Of a stretch of DNA of 64,000 bases, positions 24,095 to 33,042 are shown one piece after another. Origin of the DNA: an uncultured Brachyspira sp. (GTDB lineage Bacteria > Spirochaetota > Brachyspiria > Brachyspirales > Brachyspiraceae); contig NZ_CALXKQ010000008.1 in assembly GCF_944388875.1 (NCBI RefSeq), positions 1-64,000 on the forward strand, in the 5' to 3' direction. The translations under genes were made by a program, and so were the position numbers. Within the stretch, counting starts at the first letter, position 1; every line of letters starts with the position of its first letter. The notes under the pieces are model-generated. The model searched no databases, was not told the origin of the DNA, and saw only the letters and a program-made list of their open reading frames with translations.

Positions 24095-25477
24095 TTATGA
24101 TATACCCAATTTTTTTATGGCTTCAGAAATATGATCTACTCCTATAATTTTAACATCTTCTATATTTTTTATTTCTTTTAATGCTCTTTTAGAAATATAT
24201 ACTTCTTTTAAATAAAATTTTTTCATTTCTTTTATACGTCTTTCTATAAATCTCACAGGTCTTACTTCTCCAGAAAGCCCAAGCTCTCCAATATATGCTG
24301 TAGATCTTTGAATGGATATTCCAGACATACTAGAAGCTATTGCCATTGCTATAGAAAAATCGCTTGCTGTTTCTTTAACATTAAGTCCGTTTGCTATATT
24401 TATATATACATCCTGATTTGAAAGATTTAAATGTGCTCTTTTTTCAAGTATGGCTATTATAATAAGAAGTCTGTACTGATCATACCCTATAGTAAGCCTT
24501 CTAGGATATCCGAATGCACTGCTTCCAACTAAAGCTTCCTGTTCAACACAAAATACTCTGCTGCCTTCTATTACGGGAGCTATAATACTTCCTGCAAATA
24601 CTGCATCATTAATTCCTCTGGTAAATACTCTTGAAGGGTCTTTTACTTCCATTAATCCTTTTTCAGCCATTTCAAAAATACCAACCTCATCGACTGCACC
24701 GTACCTATTTTTTACAGCTCTTAGTATTCTGTATATTCCTTTATCATCTCCCTCAAAATATAATACACAGTCAACAATATGCTCTAGTATTTTAGGTCCT
24801 GCTATAGTGCCTTCCTTTGTTATATGTCCTACTAAAAATATTGTTATATTTTTAAGCTTTGCTGTCTGCATTAATGCCCATGCACAGTTTTTTATTTGTG
24901 CTGGGGAGCCTGCTATACTGTTTGTTGAAGGACTGTATACTGTTTGTATAGAGTCTATTATCGCAAGTGTAGGCGTATTATCTAGTAAAGTATTTATTAT
25001 ATTGTCGCAGTTTGATTCTGATGATATTAAAAAGTCAGAATCTTCTAATGCGAGTCTGTCAGCTCTTAATTTAATCTGTTCAAGAGATTCTTCGCCTGTA
25101 AAATAATAAACTTTTTCATTTTTAGCAATATTTGAGGCTGCTTGAAGAAGAAGGGTAGATTTACCTATACCAGGCTCTCCTCCTATAAGTATTACGCTTC
25201 CTTGTACTATTCCGCCTCCTAATACTCTATTAAGTTCATCTATATTTGCAGATATTCTTGTACTTTCATTAGTTTTTATTTTTTTTATAGATGTTAATTG
25301 TGCCTTATCAGATGATATGCTTGATCTTTCTCTTATAGTTTTATTTGTATCCTGCGATGGTTCTGTAAATGGTTTTAATGTATTCCAAGAACCGCATGAA
25401 GGACATTTACCCATCCAGTTAATTGTGCTTTCTCCGCAATTATCACATACAAATATAGTATTGTTCTTTTTAGCCAT
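24095..25477 (-). CDS. radA: DNA repair protein RadA/Sms
   Basis: A 460-residue RadA when started at the ATG at 25477 (MAKKNNTIFVCDNCGE), the normal family start; the longer frame overlaps the upstream gene by 23 bases. It has an N-terminal C4 zinc finger (CDNC then CPSC), the RecA-type Walker A GGEPGIGKSTLL, the RadA-specific KNRYGAVDEVG motif (usually KNRFG), and a C-terminal Lon-protease-like domain (SDFSIAMAIASS, SGEVRPV). It processes branched recombination intermediates and drives branch migration. Confidence 0.93.
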   Translation of the reverse strand: MAKKNNTIFVCDNCGESTINWMGKCPSCGSWNTLKPFTEPSQDTNKTIRERSSISSDKAQLTSIKKIKTNESTRISANIDELNRVLGGGIVQGSVILIGGEPGIGKSTLLLQAASNIAKNEKVYYFTGEESLEQIKLRADRLALEDSDFLISSESNCDNIINTLLDNTPTLAIIDSIQTVYSPSTNSIAGSPAQIKNCAWALMQTAKLKNITIFLVGHITKEGTIAGPKILEHIVDCVLYFEGDDKGIYRILRAVKNRYGAVDEVGIFEMAEKGLMEVKDPSRVFTRGINDAVFAGSIIAPVIEGSRVFCVEQEALVGSSAFGYPRRLTIGYDQYRLLIIIAILEKRAHLNLSNQDVYINIANGLNVKETASDFSIAMAIASSMSGISIQRSTAYIGELGLSGEVRPVRFIERRIKEMKKFYLKEVYISKRALKEIKNIEDVKIIGVDHISEAIKKLGIS

Positions 25478-25505
25478 ATTTATTATTATATAGTTTACCC
25501 TATTT

Positions 25506-27542
25506 TTACTTACTATTAAACTTTTCAAATATTTTCTGCCTTCTTTTTTTGTCTGAACTCCATAACATAAGCCCGAATACTATAACAGCAATAGGAAGCA
25601 TAACTATATTTATAACTCTTACAAATAATTTAATACTTTCAGGTACAGTGTAAGGCGGATTAAATATAGCCCCTTTTCTTCTTATGCTCATGAGTCCAGT
25701 ATCGCCAACCATATAATCAACCAAATTCATTAAGAATATTTTATTAACATTATATGCACTGTTTTTAGCCATTTCATAAGAACCTACAACTATAACTCTT
25801 CCGCTTGTAGTAGAATTAATTCTATTTATACTGCTGTTAATATTATTCTGAGCATTTATTGATGAAGGTATCTCTTTTCCTTCAAATGCACTATTCATTT
25901 TTCCTTCAAATGAAGCAGCTAAAAGCCTTTTTGATAATTTGCTCTCATCCGTAGGTATTCCAGTCATTGAAGCAGCGAAGTTCTCTGTTTCAGTCCAGCT
26001 TTTATCACTAGTATAAATAAGAGGTGTAACTTTTATATCAGTATTATTTGTATTTGTTATGATTTCTGATGATATAGGAGTAAGCAGAATATTAATGCTC
26101 TTAGTTATATCATTTTTAGCATTTATATTTTCAGAAGCTATCAAAGGTATATAATACATTTTCTGTTCAGGCATTCCCTGCTGTAATTGTGCTTTGTATG
26201 CATTATCATCAAATATCATATTTTCTGCTACAGTAAATCCATAATTAGTAAGTATTTCATTAAGTCTGTTTGTAACAGGTATAAGAGTAGGACCATACAT
26301 TTGTGCATTAGGATCATCCTGATTAATTTGTACGCCGTTAAGCATAAACAGTACAGGCTTTCCGCTCATAATGAATTGATCTAATTTATAAAGTTCATAG
26401 TCGCTGAATGCAGTTTTACTTCCTGCTATTATTAAAGCGTCTATATTTGAAGGTATATCGTTTAATGAAATATCTACAGGTTCAAAATTATAATTAGCTT
26501 CTATTTCAGAAACATATTCACTGACACTATCATAAGCATCATTAGGATTTCCGCCAAATTGAGGAGGTATAGTTATATAATTAGCCTCTTCATGTCCTTG
26601 TATATATCCTATTGTTGCTTTTAATCCAAGCATACTGTCTATGCTTTTTAATATTTCATTTTCAATTTCATCAAAAGCACCATATAATATATATGATGTT
26701 GAAAGCTCTCTTATATCATCTCCGTTTTCTAATACTAATGAAAAGTATGCACTTCCTTTATTTGCTACAATATTTCCGTTAGGGTCTTTTATATCATTCC
26801 ATTCTATTTTTTTTATATTTAGTTTTTTTAGTAAATCTTCATTTTCTTTTGAAGGATTTGTCATATCAACATTTATAAATTGAACTTTATTCATAAGGTT
26901 TTTATTTGCACTTGCAACAGCTTTCATTATGGAATCAGGTATAAGTTCAACAGCACCTATAGGTAGAAGATCATATATTTCAGGCGATGAAACATAATAA
27001 ACATTTAAATTATTTTCTAATCTTGTCAGCTTATCATTTTTATCCATCATCTTTCTTATGGTAGTATCTATATTGTATTCTAAGCCTTCTGTTGATTGTA
27101 TAAATGGTATTGTTTCTATGGAATCTCCATATATAAATGCCAATCCCATATATGCAACCTTTGTCTGAGTTTGATCTTTCTCTAATACGCTTATTTGTGT
27201 AGGGCTTACTCCATACTGACTAGCCTGAGCAGAATCTTTTGATGCATCTACTACTTCAAAACTCAAATTTTTTCCGCCTGCTGATTTATAGCCTTCAAAT
27301 ATATCTTTTATATATTTCTCGTAAGCAGAGAATGGGGGAGGAAGGTTAGGTGTTACAAAGAACTTTACAGTCATAGGTTCTTTTAAATTTCTTACTAATG
27401 TTTTGCTTTCTTTACTTAGAGAGTATACTTTATCTCTAGTTAGATCTATTGCTGGCGTAAATTGATTTATTATTGCATTTATTAAAAATATTATTATTAG
27501 TATTAGTATAAAAGTGATGATTCTGTCTTTTTTTTTTGTCAT
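25506..27542 (-). CDS. GldG-like ABC-transporter auxiliary protein
   Basis: A 678-residue protein: one N-terminal membrane helix (ITFILILIIIFLINAII), a long periplasmic domain with LTRDKVYSLSKESKTLVRNL and PMTVKFFVTPNLPP (the GldG/ABC_transp_aux signature), and a C-terminal helix near residue 650. In gliding bacteria GldG works with GldA (ATPase) and GldF (permease). Neither lies next to it here, and the gene stands at the head of its own unit, 163 bases from tRNA-Phe. Its function in spirochaetes is not established. The ATG at 27542 is followed directly by a Lys-rich start. Confidence 0.8.
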   Translation of the reverse strand: MTKKKDRIITFILILIIIFLINAIINQFTPAIDLTRDKVYSLSKESKTLVRNLKEPMTVKFFVTPNLPPPFSAYEKYIKDIFEGYKSAGGKNLSFEVVDASKDSAQASQYGVSPTQISVLEKDQTQTKVAYMGLAFIYGDSIETIPFIQSTEGLEYNIDTTIRKMMDKNDKLTRLENNLNVYYVSSPEIYDLLPIGAVELIPDSIMKAVASANKNLMNKVQFINVDMTNPSKENEDLLKKLNIKKIEWNDIKDPNGNIVANKGSAYFSLVLENGDDIRELSTSYILYGAFDEIENEILKSIDSMLGLKATIGYIQGHEEANYITIPPQFGGNPNDAYDSVSEYVSEIEANYNFEPVDISLNDIPSNIDALIIAGSKTAFSDYELYKLDQFIMSGKPVLFMLNGVQINQDDPNAQMYGPTLIPVTNRLNEILTNYGFTVAENMIFDDNAYKAQLQQGMPEQKMYYIPLIASENINAKNDITKSINILLTPISSEIITNTNNTDIKVTPLIYTSDKSWTETENFAASMTGIPTDESKLSKRLLAASFEGKMNSAFEGKEIPSSINAQNNINSSINRINSTTSGRVIVVGSYEMAKNSAYNVNKIFLMNLVDYMVGDTGLMSIRRKGAIFNPPYTVPESIKLFVRVINIVMLPIAVIVFGLMLWSSDKKRRQKIFEKFNSK

Positions 27543-27668
27543 GCTTTACCCACTGTAATTAATGAAAATTGATTATTAATTATATATTCAATAATCCTAT
27601 TTGTCAAAATTTGATTATGCAATAAAACCTTTAAATATGCTTTTTGTAATAAAATTATTAAATAGTAC

Positions 27669-27696
27669 TTGACATTTTTTATTGCTATGCTATAAT
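27669..27696 (+). promoter_or_regulatory. Promoter of tRNA-Phe
   Basis: TTGACA (27669-27674) and TATAAT (27691-27696) are both perfect consensus hexamers, 16 bases apart, starting the transcript just before the tRNA at 27708. Confidence 0.85.
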
Positions 27697-27707
27697 AATT
27701 TTCACTT

Positions 27708-27780
27708 GCCGAGTTAGCTCAGTAGGTAGAGCAAAGGACTGAAAATCCTTGTGTCTAGGGTTCGATTCCCTGACTCGGCA
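27708..27780 (+). tRNA. tRNA-Phe (GAA)
   Basis: A full 73-base cloverleaf: acceptor GCCGAGT with ACTCGGC, D arm GCTC/GAGC, anticodon loop with GAA, and T arm GGTTCGATTCC. The CCA end is not encoded (A then CATT follows). Confidence 0.97.
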
Positions 27781-27850
27781 CATTCCTTTTATTTCCTAAT
27801 CAAAATATATTAATAAATTATTCGCTGCTTTAATAATCAGTTTTGTTTAC

Positions 27851-27878
27851 TTGACAATAGCTTTTAATGTTTTAAAAT
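27851..27878 (+). promoter_or_regulatory. Promoter of the pseudouridine synthase gene
   Basis: TTGACA (27851-27856) and TAAAAT (27873-27878) lie 16 bases apart, 28 bases before the start codon. Confidence 0.6.
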
Positions 27879-27905
27879 ATTATTAAAATACATAGAGATA
27901 AAAAT

Positions 27906-28616
27906 ATGAATATAGAAAAAGAAATAACAAATTATATTAATCCCATTTATGAGGATAATCATATAATAGTAGCAGTTAAGCCTCCTAATGTTCCCACTCA
28001 AAGCGATATTACAGGTGATATATCATTTTTTGATAATATTAAAGATTATTTAAAAATAAAATACAATAAAAAAGGCAATGTATTTTTAGGTCTTGTTCAT
28101 AGATTAGACAGACCAGTATCTGGAATAATGGTTTTTGCTAAAACTTCTAAGGCTGCTTCAAGATTAAGTGAGGCTATAAGAGATAGAAGATTTGAAAAGA
28201 CTTATTATGCTGTTGTAAAAGGCATACTTTTAGATAAAGAGGGCATGCTTGAAAATTATCTTATAAAAAAAACAAATAAATTAGGAAATATTGCTCAGGT
28301 AGTTTTTGAAAATACTAAGAATGCTAAGATAGCTAAACTTAAATATAATGTTATAAACGAGAATATAGCAAAAAATTTAAGTTTATTAAAAATAGAGCTT
28401 GAGACAGGCAGATTTCATCAGATAAGAGTTCAGCTTTCTAATATTGGGCATGCTATATATGGGGACAGGAAATACGGAAGTTATATAAAATATGACAGAG
28501 ATGATGTTCCTCTAGCTTTATTTGCTAAAAGTTTGAAATTTCCTCATCCTACTAAAGATGAAATGGTTTATGCTGAAGCTGATTTGCCTAAATATAATCC
28601 TTGGGATATTTTTTAA
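27906..28616 (+). CDS. RluA-family 23S/tRNA pseudouridine synthase
   Basis: A 236-residue RluA/RluD-class enzyme that isomerises uridine to pseudouridine in RNA. The catalytic Asp lies in HRLDRPVSGIMVFAK near residue 66. TYYAVVKG and LETGRFHQIRVQLSNIGHAIYGDRKYG are family motifs. There is no S4 domain, which RluD and RluC have, so it resembles the small RluA-type or YlyB-type forms. The target uridine cannot be told from sequence. It sits between tRNA genes. Confidence 0.9.
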   Translation: MNIEKEITNYINPIYEDNHIIVAVKPPNVPTQSDITGDISFFDNIKDYLKIKYNKKGNVFLGLVHRLDRPVSGIMVFAKTSKAASRLSEAIRDRRFEKTYYAVVKGILLDKEGMLENYLIKKTNKLGNIAQVVFENTKNAKIAKLKYNVINENIAKNLSLLKIELETGRFHQIRVQLSNIGHAIYGDRKYGSYIKYDRDDVPLALFAKSLKFPHPTKDEMVYAEADLPKYNPWDIF

Positions 28617-28636
28617 TATTATTTTTTGTTATGCAC

Positions 28637-28664
28637 TTGACAAAATAAATTAATATTGTATAAT
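28637..28664 (+). promoter_or_regulatory. Promoter of the tRNA-Lys/tRNA-Glu unit
   Basis: TTGACA (28637-28642) and TATAAT (28659-28664) are 16 bases apart, 30 bases before tRNA-Lys. Confidence 0.8.
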
Positions 28665-28694
28665 GTACAAACATTTGATTGATATAAAAATCAC

Positions 28695-28767
28695 GGGCCA
28701 ATAGCTCAGTCGGTAGAGCATCGCCCTTTTAAGGCGGTTGTCGAAGGTTCGAACCCTTCTTGGCTCA
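28695..28767 (+). tRNA. tRNA-Lys (TTT)
   Basis: A 73-base cloverleaf: acceptor GGGCCAA with TTGGCTC (one G-U pair), anticodon loop CTTTTAA with TTT, T arm GGTTCGAACCC. CCA is not encoded. Confidence 0.96.
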
Positions 28768-28794
28768 TATAGAAATCACTTTCTATTTGTATAT

Positions 28795-28868
28795 GCCGGT
28801 GTGGTGAAGAGGTTTAACACACAGGATTTTCATTCCTGCATTCGCGGGTTCGAAACCCGTCACCGGTT
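28795..28868 (+). tRNA. tRNA-Glu (TTC)
   Basis: A cloverleaf with acceptor GCCGGTG and CACCGGT (first pair G-U), anticodon stem CAGGA/TCCTG around TTTTCAT with TTC, T arm GGGTTCGAAACCC. It lies 27 bases after tRNA-Lys and shares its transcript. Confidence 0.94.
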
Positions 28869-28877
28869 CATTTAATG

Positions 28878-28902
28878 CCGCTCTTGATTAGGGCGGTTTT
28901 TT
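28878..28902 (+). terminator. Terminator of the tRNA-Lys/tRNA-Glu unit
   Basis: CCGCTC pairs with GGGCGG around TTGATTA and is followed by six T. Confidence 0.85.
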
Positions 28903-28916
28903 ATGTATTAAATTTT

Positions 28917-29735
28917 TTAATTATAAAAAATATATTCATTAAAAATATTTGAAGCATTTATTTTATTATAAGAATCTCCGCCTCTCCAATTCATTAATTT
29001 TTCTGATAATTCTGTATCTCTATATTCTCTCTCTTCTTTTGCCTCTAAAATATCTAAATATGATAATATTTCTAAAAGTATAATTCTTTCATATTTTGAT
29101 GATGGTAATATATCTTTTAATGTTTTTTCCATTTTATTCACAGAATGATTTTTTATATTGTAAGAATCTATTTGCTTTAGTATTTTATTAAAAATTTTTA
29201 TGTCTTCTTGAGTTGGATTTAATTCATATTTATTAAAGTTAATCTTTTTAAACTCGCATAAATCAAAATAAATATATGACAAATTATCTAGTCTTACTCC
29301 TCCCCATTTAAACTTTTCAAAGTTGTATACATTTTTATATTTTAAATAGAAATCATCTCCAAGGATATAATATTTATAACATTCTTCACAATATGATTTA
29401 TTTCTATCTCCAGTAAAATTATGAGGCTTTATTTTTTTAGCTAAATAATAACTGGATATAAAACTTCTTAAATGCAATGATCTTGATGATAAACTGCATA
29501 GAAATGCTTTAACCGTATTATTAAAATCAATTTCATCTAGTAAATTTTTAATACTTTTTATAAGCTCATCATGTTTAATAATTTCATCAGAGAAATCAAA
29601 CATTAATCCCTTTTCTTTGGCATACAAAAAATCATCATCATTTATTGACATTTTTTTATCATCTATCCAGCCATTTTTCCAGAAATAATTGAATAATATT
29701 TTTTTAGCTTTTTTATCTATTTCTATTATAGACAT
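28917..29735 (-). CDS. Unknown protein with a CxxC pair
   Basis: A 272-residue cytosolic protein that I do not recognise. YCEECY near residue 117 and isolated Cys residues at about 84 and 160 could bind zinc. The rest is helical and charged, with several Lys/Asp/Tyr blocks. AAGGAAC lies before the ATG at 29735. It is downstream of the TPR gene's terminator, so it has its own promoter. No signal or membrane segment. Confidence 0.7.
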   Translation of the reverse strand: MSIIEIDKKAKKILFNYFWKNGWIDDKKMSINDDDFLYAKEKGLMFDFSDEIIKHDELIKSIKNLLDEIDFNNTVKAFLCSLSSRSLHLRSFISSYYLAKKIKPHNFTGDRNKSYCEECYKYYILGDDFYLKYKNVYNFEKFKWGGVRLDNLSYIYFDLCEFKKINFNKYELNPTQEDIKIFNKILKQIDSYNIKNHSVNKMEKTLKDILPSSKYERIILLEILSYLDILEAKEEREYRDTELSEKLMNWRGGDSYNKINASNIFNEYIFYN

Positions 29736-29753
29736 GCAGTTCCTTACAAAAAA

Positions 29754-29774
29754 ATAAGGGGCATAAAGCCCCTT
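29754..29774 (-). terminator. Terminator of the nusB-TPR operon
   Basis: AAGGGGC pairs with GCCCCTT around five bases; on the minus strand a T-rich tail follows. Confidence 0.85.
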
Positions 29775-29793
29775 AAAATTTAGGTTTGAGAAT

Positions 29794-31689
29794 TTAATTA
29801 TTGTACATAAGTTCTTTTTTAGTTAATACTTGTCTTAATCCTTCCTTAGCTTGAGAATCACTTCCATTATAACTTAAAGCATTTCTGTAGCTTTCTTCAG
29901 CATTATCAAGTTCATTCATCCTATAATAACATTTTCCTAAAGCTAAATTAATATCAAATAAATCCCTTTTAGATGTTGCAGTGTTCAAAGCTTCATTATA
30001 AGCATATATGGCGTCATTATACTGAAGTCTTCTGTATGAGAAAGCACCGTACATCATAAAATTTTCAACACTAGGGGACATTTCTACAAGCTGTCTATAG
30101 TATGCAGCTGCATCATTATATGAACGTATCTCCTCCATCATAGTAGCAAGTGTAATCCAAGCATTTTCCCTAACTAAAGTTGTATTATTTTCATCATTAG
30201 CAGCTATAAGCAGAGATTCTTTTGCCTTTTCATAATCTTTTGTCTTATAATAAAGCATTCCTCCTCTGTATATACTTTCTCTGTCTTTAGGATATTTTGA
30301 AAGAGTATAATTATAATAGTTTAATGCTTCAACATTATTTCCTATGCTTTCATAGTAGATGGCAAGCGTTCTGCTAGGAAATGCATTACCAATATCCTCT
30401 TCAATAGACTGTTTTAATAATTTTATACCTCTGTCAGAGTTTCCATAATATAGTTCCAACTCTCCAAGTCTAGGCATAAATATTGCATTATTAGTTTCTA
30501 TTTTATATATTTCCTGATAATATTTTAGAGATGGAATGAAATTCTTTTGTCTGTATGTTATATCCCCAAGTCTTTCCAATGCTGTTTTATACAAATCATC
30601 CTTATTATCAGCCATTATAATCTTTTTATAATTTGCTTCAGCTTCTTTAAGCATGCTTCCCTTATAATAAGCATTGGCAAGAAGTCCAGTAGCCTCATAA
30701 GTATTTGTATAATCTTTCATTTTTGTTAATTTTAAATAATATTTGATAGCTCTGTCATAAGCATTTTCTTTTTCATATAATTCGCCTAATGCAAGTATAG
30801 TATCTACATCATTTGGATTTTGATCTAATATCTGTTCATATACTTTTTTTATTCCGTCATAATCTTCAACTTGTTCATATATTTTTACAAGCCTTCTTAC
30901 AGAATCAGGCTTAGTTTCAGAATTAACCAAACTTTTTAAATACATTTCTATAGCACTGTCGGTATCTCCTGATATTACATATATATCTCCAAGTATTGTA
31001 GCAGCTTTATCAGCATATTCGCTTTTGCTTCTTCTAACCAATTTGCTTAATGTATCATAAGCTATGCTTTGAAATCCCTCATTAAGTGCTATAAGACCTA
31101 CATAAAATAATGCCTCATCATTTTCTTCTAATGATAATACTCTCTCATAGTACCCCTTAGCCAAACGAGGTAAATCTCTTTCCATATAGAAGCGTCCCAA
31201 AGTAAGAAGGCTAGGTATATAATTGCTGTTTATTGATAATGATTTTTCTAATGATGTTAATGCTTCATCATACATTTCTTTTTCTAAATATGAAATTCCC
31301 AAATTATGTTTTAGCTGCTCATCCAAATATAATGAATTTGTCATTTTATTGAATACTTTTATTGCAGAATCATAATCTTCTGTTTCATTATATATTTTTC
31401 CTAGAAGTATATTTGCTTCATACTGTTTTTTTGGGTCTATAGTGTCTTTGATTTCTTTTTGTAAAATAGATTTAGCTTTTCCGTAGTCTTTATTTTTATA
31501 ATACTCTTTTGCCAAAGTATATTCATCAACTATCTGTGAGTTCATTCTAACTTTTCCCTGAATTATAGCCACATTTAATGATATTATAGCAATGAATCCC
31601 AAAGCACCTATACACAATATGAAAACTATTGTTTGAATATTTTTATATTTTTCTTTTCTTTTATTGTATGTCGCTTTCTTGTATGCCAT
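29794..31689 (-). CDS. Membrane-anchored TPR protein
   Basis: A 631-residue protein with one N-terminal membrane helix (residues 20-42, IVFILCIGALGFIAIISLNV) and then about fifteen tetratricopeptide units, seen in strings such as AKEYYKNKDYGKAKSIL and SYLEKEMYDEALTSLEKSL. TPR arrays scaffold other proteins. The gene overlaps the end of nusB by 29 bases on the same strand, so the two are coupled. The partner is unknown; a periplasmic or envelope-linked scaffold is plausible from the anchor. Confidence 0.88.
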   Translation of the reverse strand: MAYKKATYNKRKEKYKNIQTIVFILCIGALGFIAIISLNVAIIQGKVRMNSQIVDEYTLAKEYYKNKDYGKAKSILQKEIKDTIDPKKQYEANILLGKIYNETEDYDSAIKVFNKMTNSLYLDEQLKHNLGISYLEKEMYDEALTSLEKSLSINSNYIPSLLTLGRFYMERDLPRLAKGYYERVLSLEENDEALFYVGLIALNEGFQSIAYDTLSKLVRRSKSEYADKAATILGDIYVISGDTDSAIEMYLKSLVNSETKPDSVRRLVKIYEQVEDYDGIKKVYEQILDQNPNDVDTILALGELYEKENAYDRAIKYYLKLTKMKDYTNTYEATGLLANAYYKGSMLKEAEANYKKIIMADNKDDLYKTALERLGDITYRQKNFIPSLKYYQEIYKIETNNAIFMPRLGELELYYGNSDRGIKLLKQSIEEDIGNAFPSRTLAIYYESIGNNVEALNYYNYTLSKYPKDRESIYRGGMLYYKTKDYEKAKESLLIAANDENNTTLVRENAWITLATMMEEIRSYNDAAAYYRQLVEMSPSVENFMMYGAFSYRRLQYNDAIYAYNEALNTATSKRDLFDINLALGKCYYRMNELDNAEESYRNALSYNGSDSQAKEGLRQVLTKKELMYNN

Positions 31690-32197
31690 CTAAAATCCCA
31701 TTAACAAATTTATAAGAATCTTTATCGCTGAATATTTTAGCGATTTCTACAGCCTCATCTATAACTACAGATTTTGGTATGTCTTTTAAAAATATTAAAG
31801 AATATATAGACATTCTTATAATTGACTTGTCTACATACTGTATTCTCTTTATATCCCAGTTATTAGAATATTTTTCTATTAAATTATCTATTCTTTCTAA
31901 ATTTTTTATAGTACCTTCTACTAGATTCTTAGCAAATACAAATATATTTTCAGGTATTTTTTTATCATAATCAAAATTCAAAATTTCATTAATATCAGCT
32001 TTTCTGTCATTAATTTCATAAGAATATAATGACATTACAGCATATATTCTAGCCTGTCTTCTAGCCCCATAAGATGATAAATCCACATCTTTTTTTATAT
32101 TGTTTTTAGTTTTTACTAAAACTTTCTTTTTAACAGCCTTCTTAGGTGTAGACTCATTATTTTCAGATGTATTATTCATATCTTTTTCTTCAGGCAT
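31661..32197 (-). CDS. nusB: Transcription antitermination factor NusB
   Basis: A 178-residue NusB with an extra Lys/Asn-rich N-terminus of about 40 residues. The core starts at SSYGARRQARIYAVMSLYSYE and ends at NKFVNGILDGI-type sequence (here SYKFVNGILDGIQE). NusB binds boxA RNA with NusE to protect rRNA transcription. It lies downstream of adk with a terminator between them. Confidence 0.92.
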   Translation of the reverse strand: MPEEKDMNNTSENNESTPKKAVKKKVLVKTKNNIKKDVDLSSYGARRQARIYAVMSLYSYEINDRKADINEILNFDYDKKIPENIFVFAKNLVEGTIKNLERIDNLIEKYSNNWDIKRIQYVDKSIIRMSIYSLIFLKDIPKSVVIDEAVEIAKIFSDKDSYKFVNGILDGIQESDIQ

Positions 32198-32298
32198 ATT
32201 TATAAATCCACAAACTATTTAGTACTTGATAATTATCGGAATATATATCATAAAAATAATTTTGTGTGATATTTATTTTTATATAAGGTGATAACGGC

Positions 32299-32340
32299 AA
32301 AAAGGCTATGGAAAATTTGATTTATCATCCACAGCCTTTT
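32299..32340 (-). terminator. Terminator of adk
   Basis: AAAAGGCT pairs with AGCCTTTT, with TGGA/TCCA inside the loop. On the minus strand it ends in five T. Confidence 0.85.
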
Positions 32341-32370
32341 ATATATTGATTTCTATTAATTTTTTTTAAT

Positions 32371-32931
32371 TTATTTTATAGCATCTAATTCTTTTTTGAT
32401 TCTAGCATAAACTTCTTCAGGTGTTCCTACACTTTCTATTTTTATAATTTTTGCTTTATCATTATAATAGTCTAGTACAGGTTTGCTTTGGCTTTCAAAT
32501 ACTTTTAATCTGTTTTTTATAGTTTCCTCATTATCATCAGCACGTCCTCTTTTCAATAATCTTTCTATAATGATTTCTTCTGATGCGTATATATCTATAA
32601 CAGCACTTATTTTATAGTTTAAACTATCCAATATTTTTGAAAGTTCTTTTGCCTGCTCCATAGTTCTAGGAAATCCATCCAGCATAAAACCATTTTTGCA
32701 GTCATCTTTCTTGATTCTATCCGTCAGCATATCAATAACTAAACTGTCAGGCACTAATTCTCCCTTATCCATATAAGATTTTGCTGTTTTTCCTAATTCT
32801 GTTCCATTAGAAATGTTTTCTCTTAGCATATCGCCTGTAGCAATATGGGCTATTGAATAATCTTTCTCTATTAAAGCAGATTGAGTTCCTTTACCTACGC
32901 CAGGAGCTCCTATGAAAATTATATTAAGCAT
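32371..32931 (-). CDS. adk: Adenylate kinase, short form
   Basis: A 186-residue adenylate kinase: Walker [30 protein letters not shown], and [18 protein letters not shown]. The LID insert is replaced by the short RGRADDN turn, so it belongs to the short type, about 30 residues less than E. coli Adk (214). It converts ATP + AMP to 2 ADP. A strong promoter lies upstream. Confidence 0.96.
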   Translation of the reverse strand: MLNIIFIGAPGVGKGTQSALIEKDYSIAHIATGDMLRENISNGTELGKTAKSYMDKGELVPDSLVIDMLTDRIKKDDCKNGFMLDGFPRTMEQAKELSKILDSLNYKISAVIDIYASEEIIIERLLKRGRADDNEETIKNRLKVFESQSKPVLDYYNDKAKIIKIESVGTPEEVYARIKKELDAIK

Positions 32932-32962
32932 ATTAAAACTCCAATAAGATGTTATTATATGC

Positions 32963-32990
32963 AGTATAGTAAATAATACTGTTTTGTCAA
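32963..32990 (-). promoter_or_regulatory. Promoter of adk
   Basis: On the minus strand TTGACA (32985-32990) and TATACT (32963-32968) are 16 bases apart. Confidence 0.7.
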
Positions 32991-33042
32991 ATATTATTGT
33001 AAAAAAGTTTTATATATAGTATTATATGTACAATATGTATTA

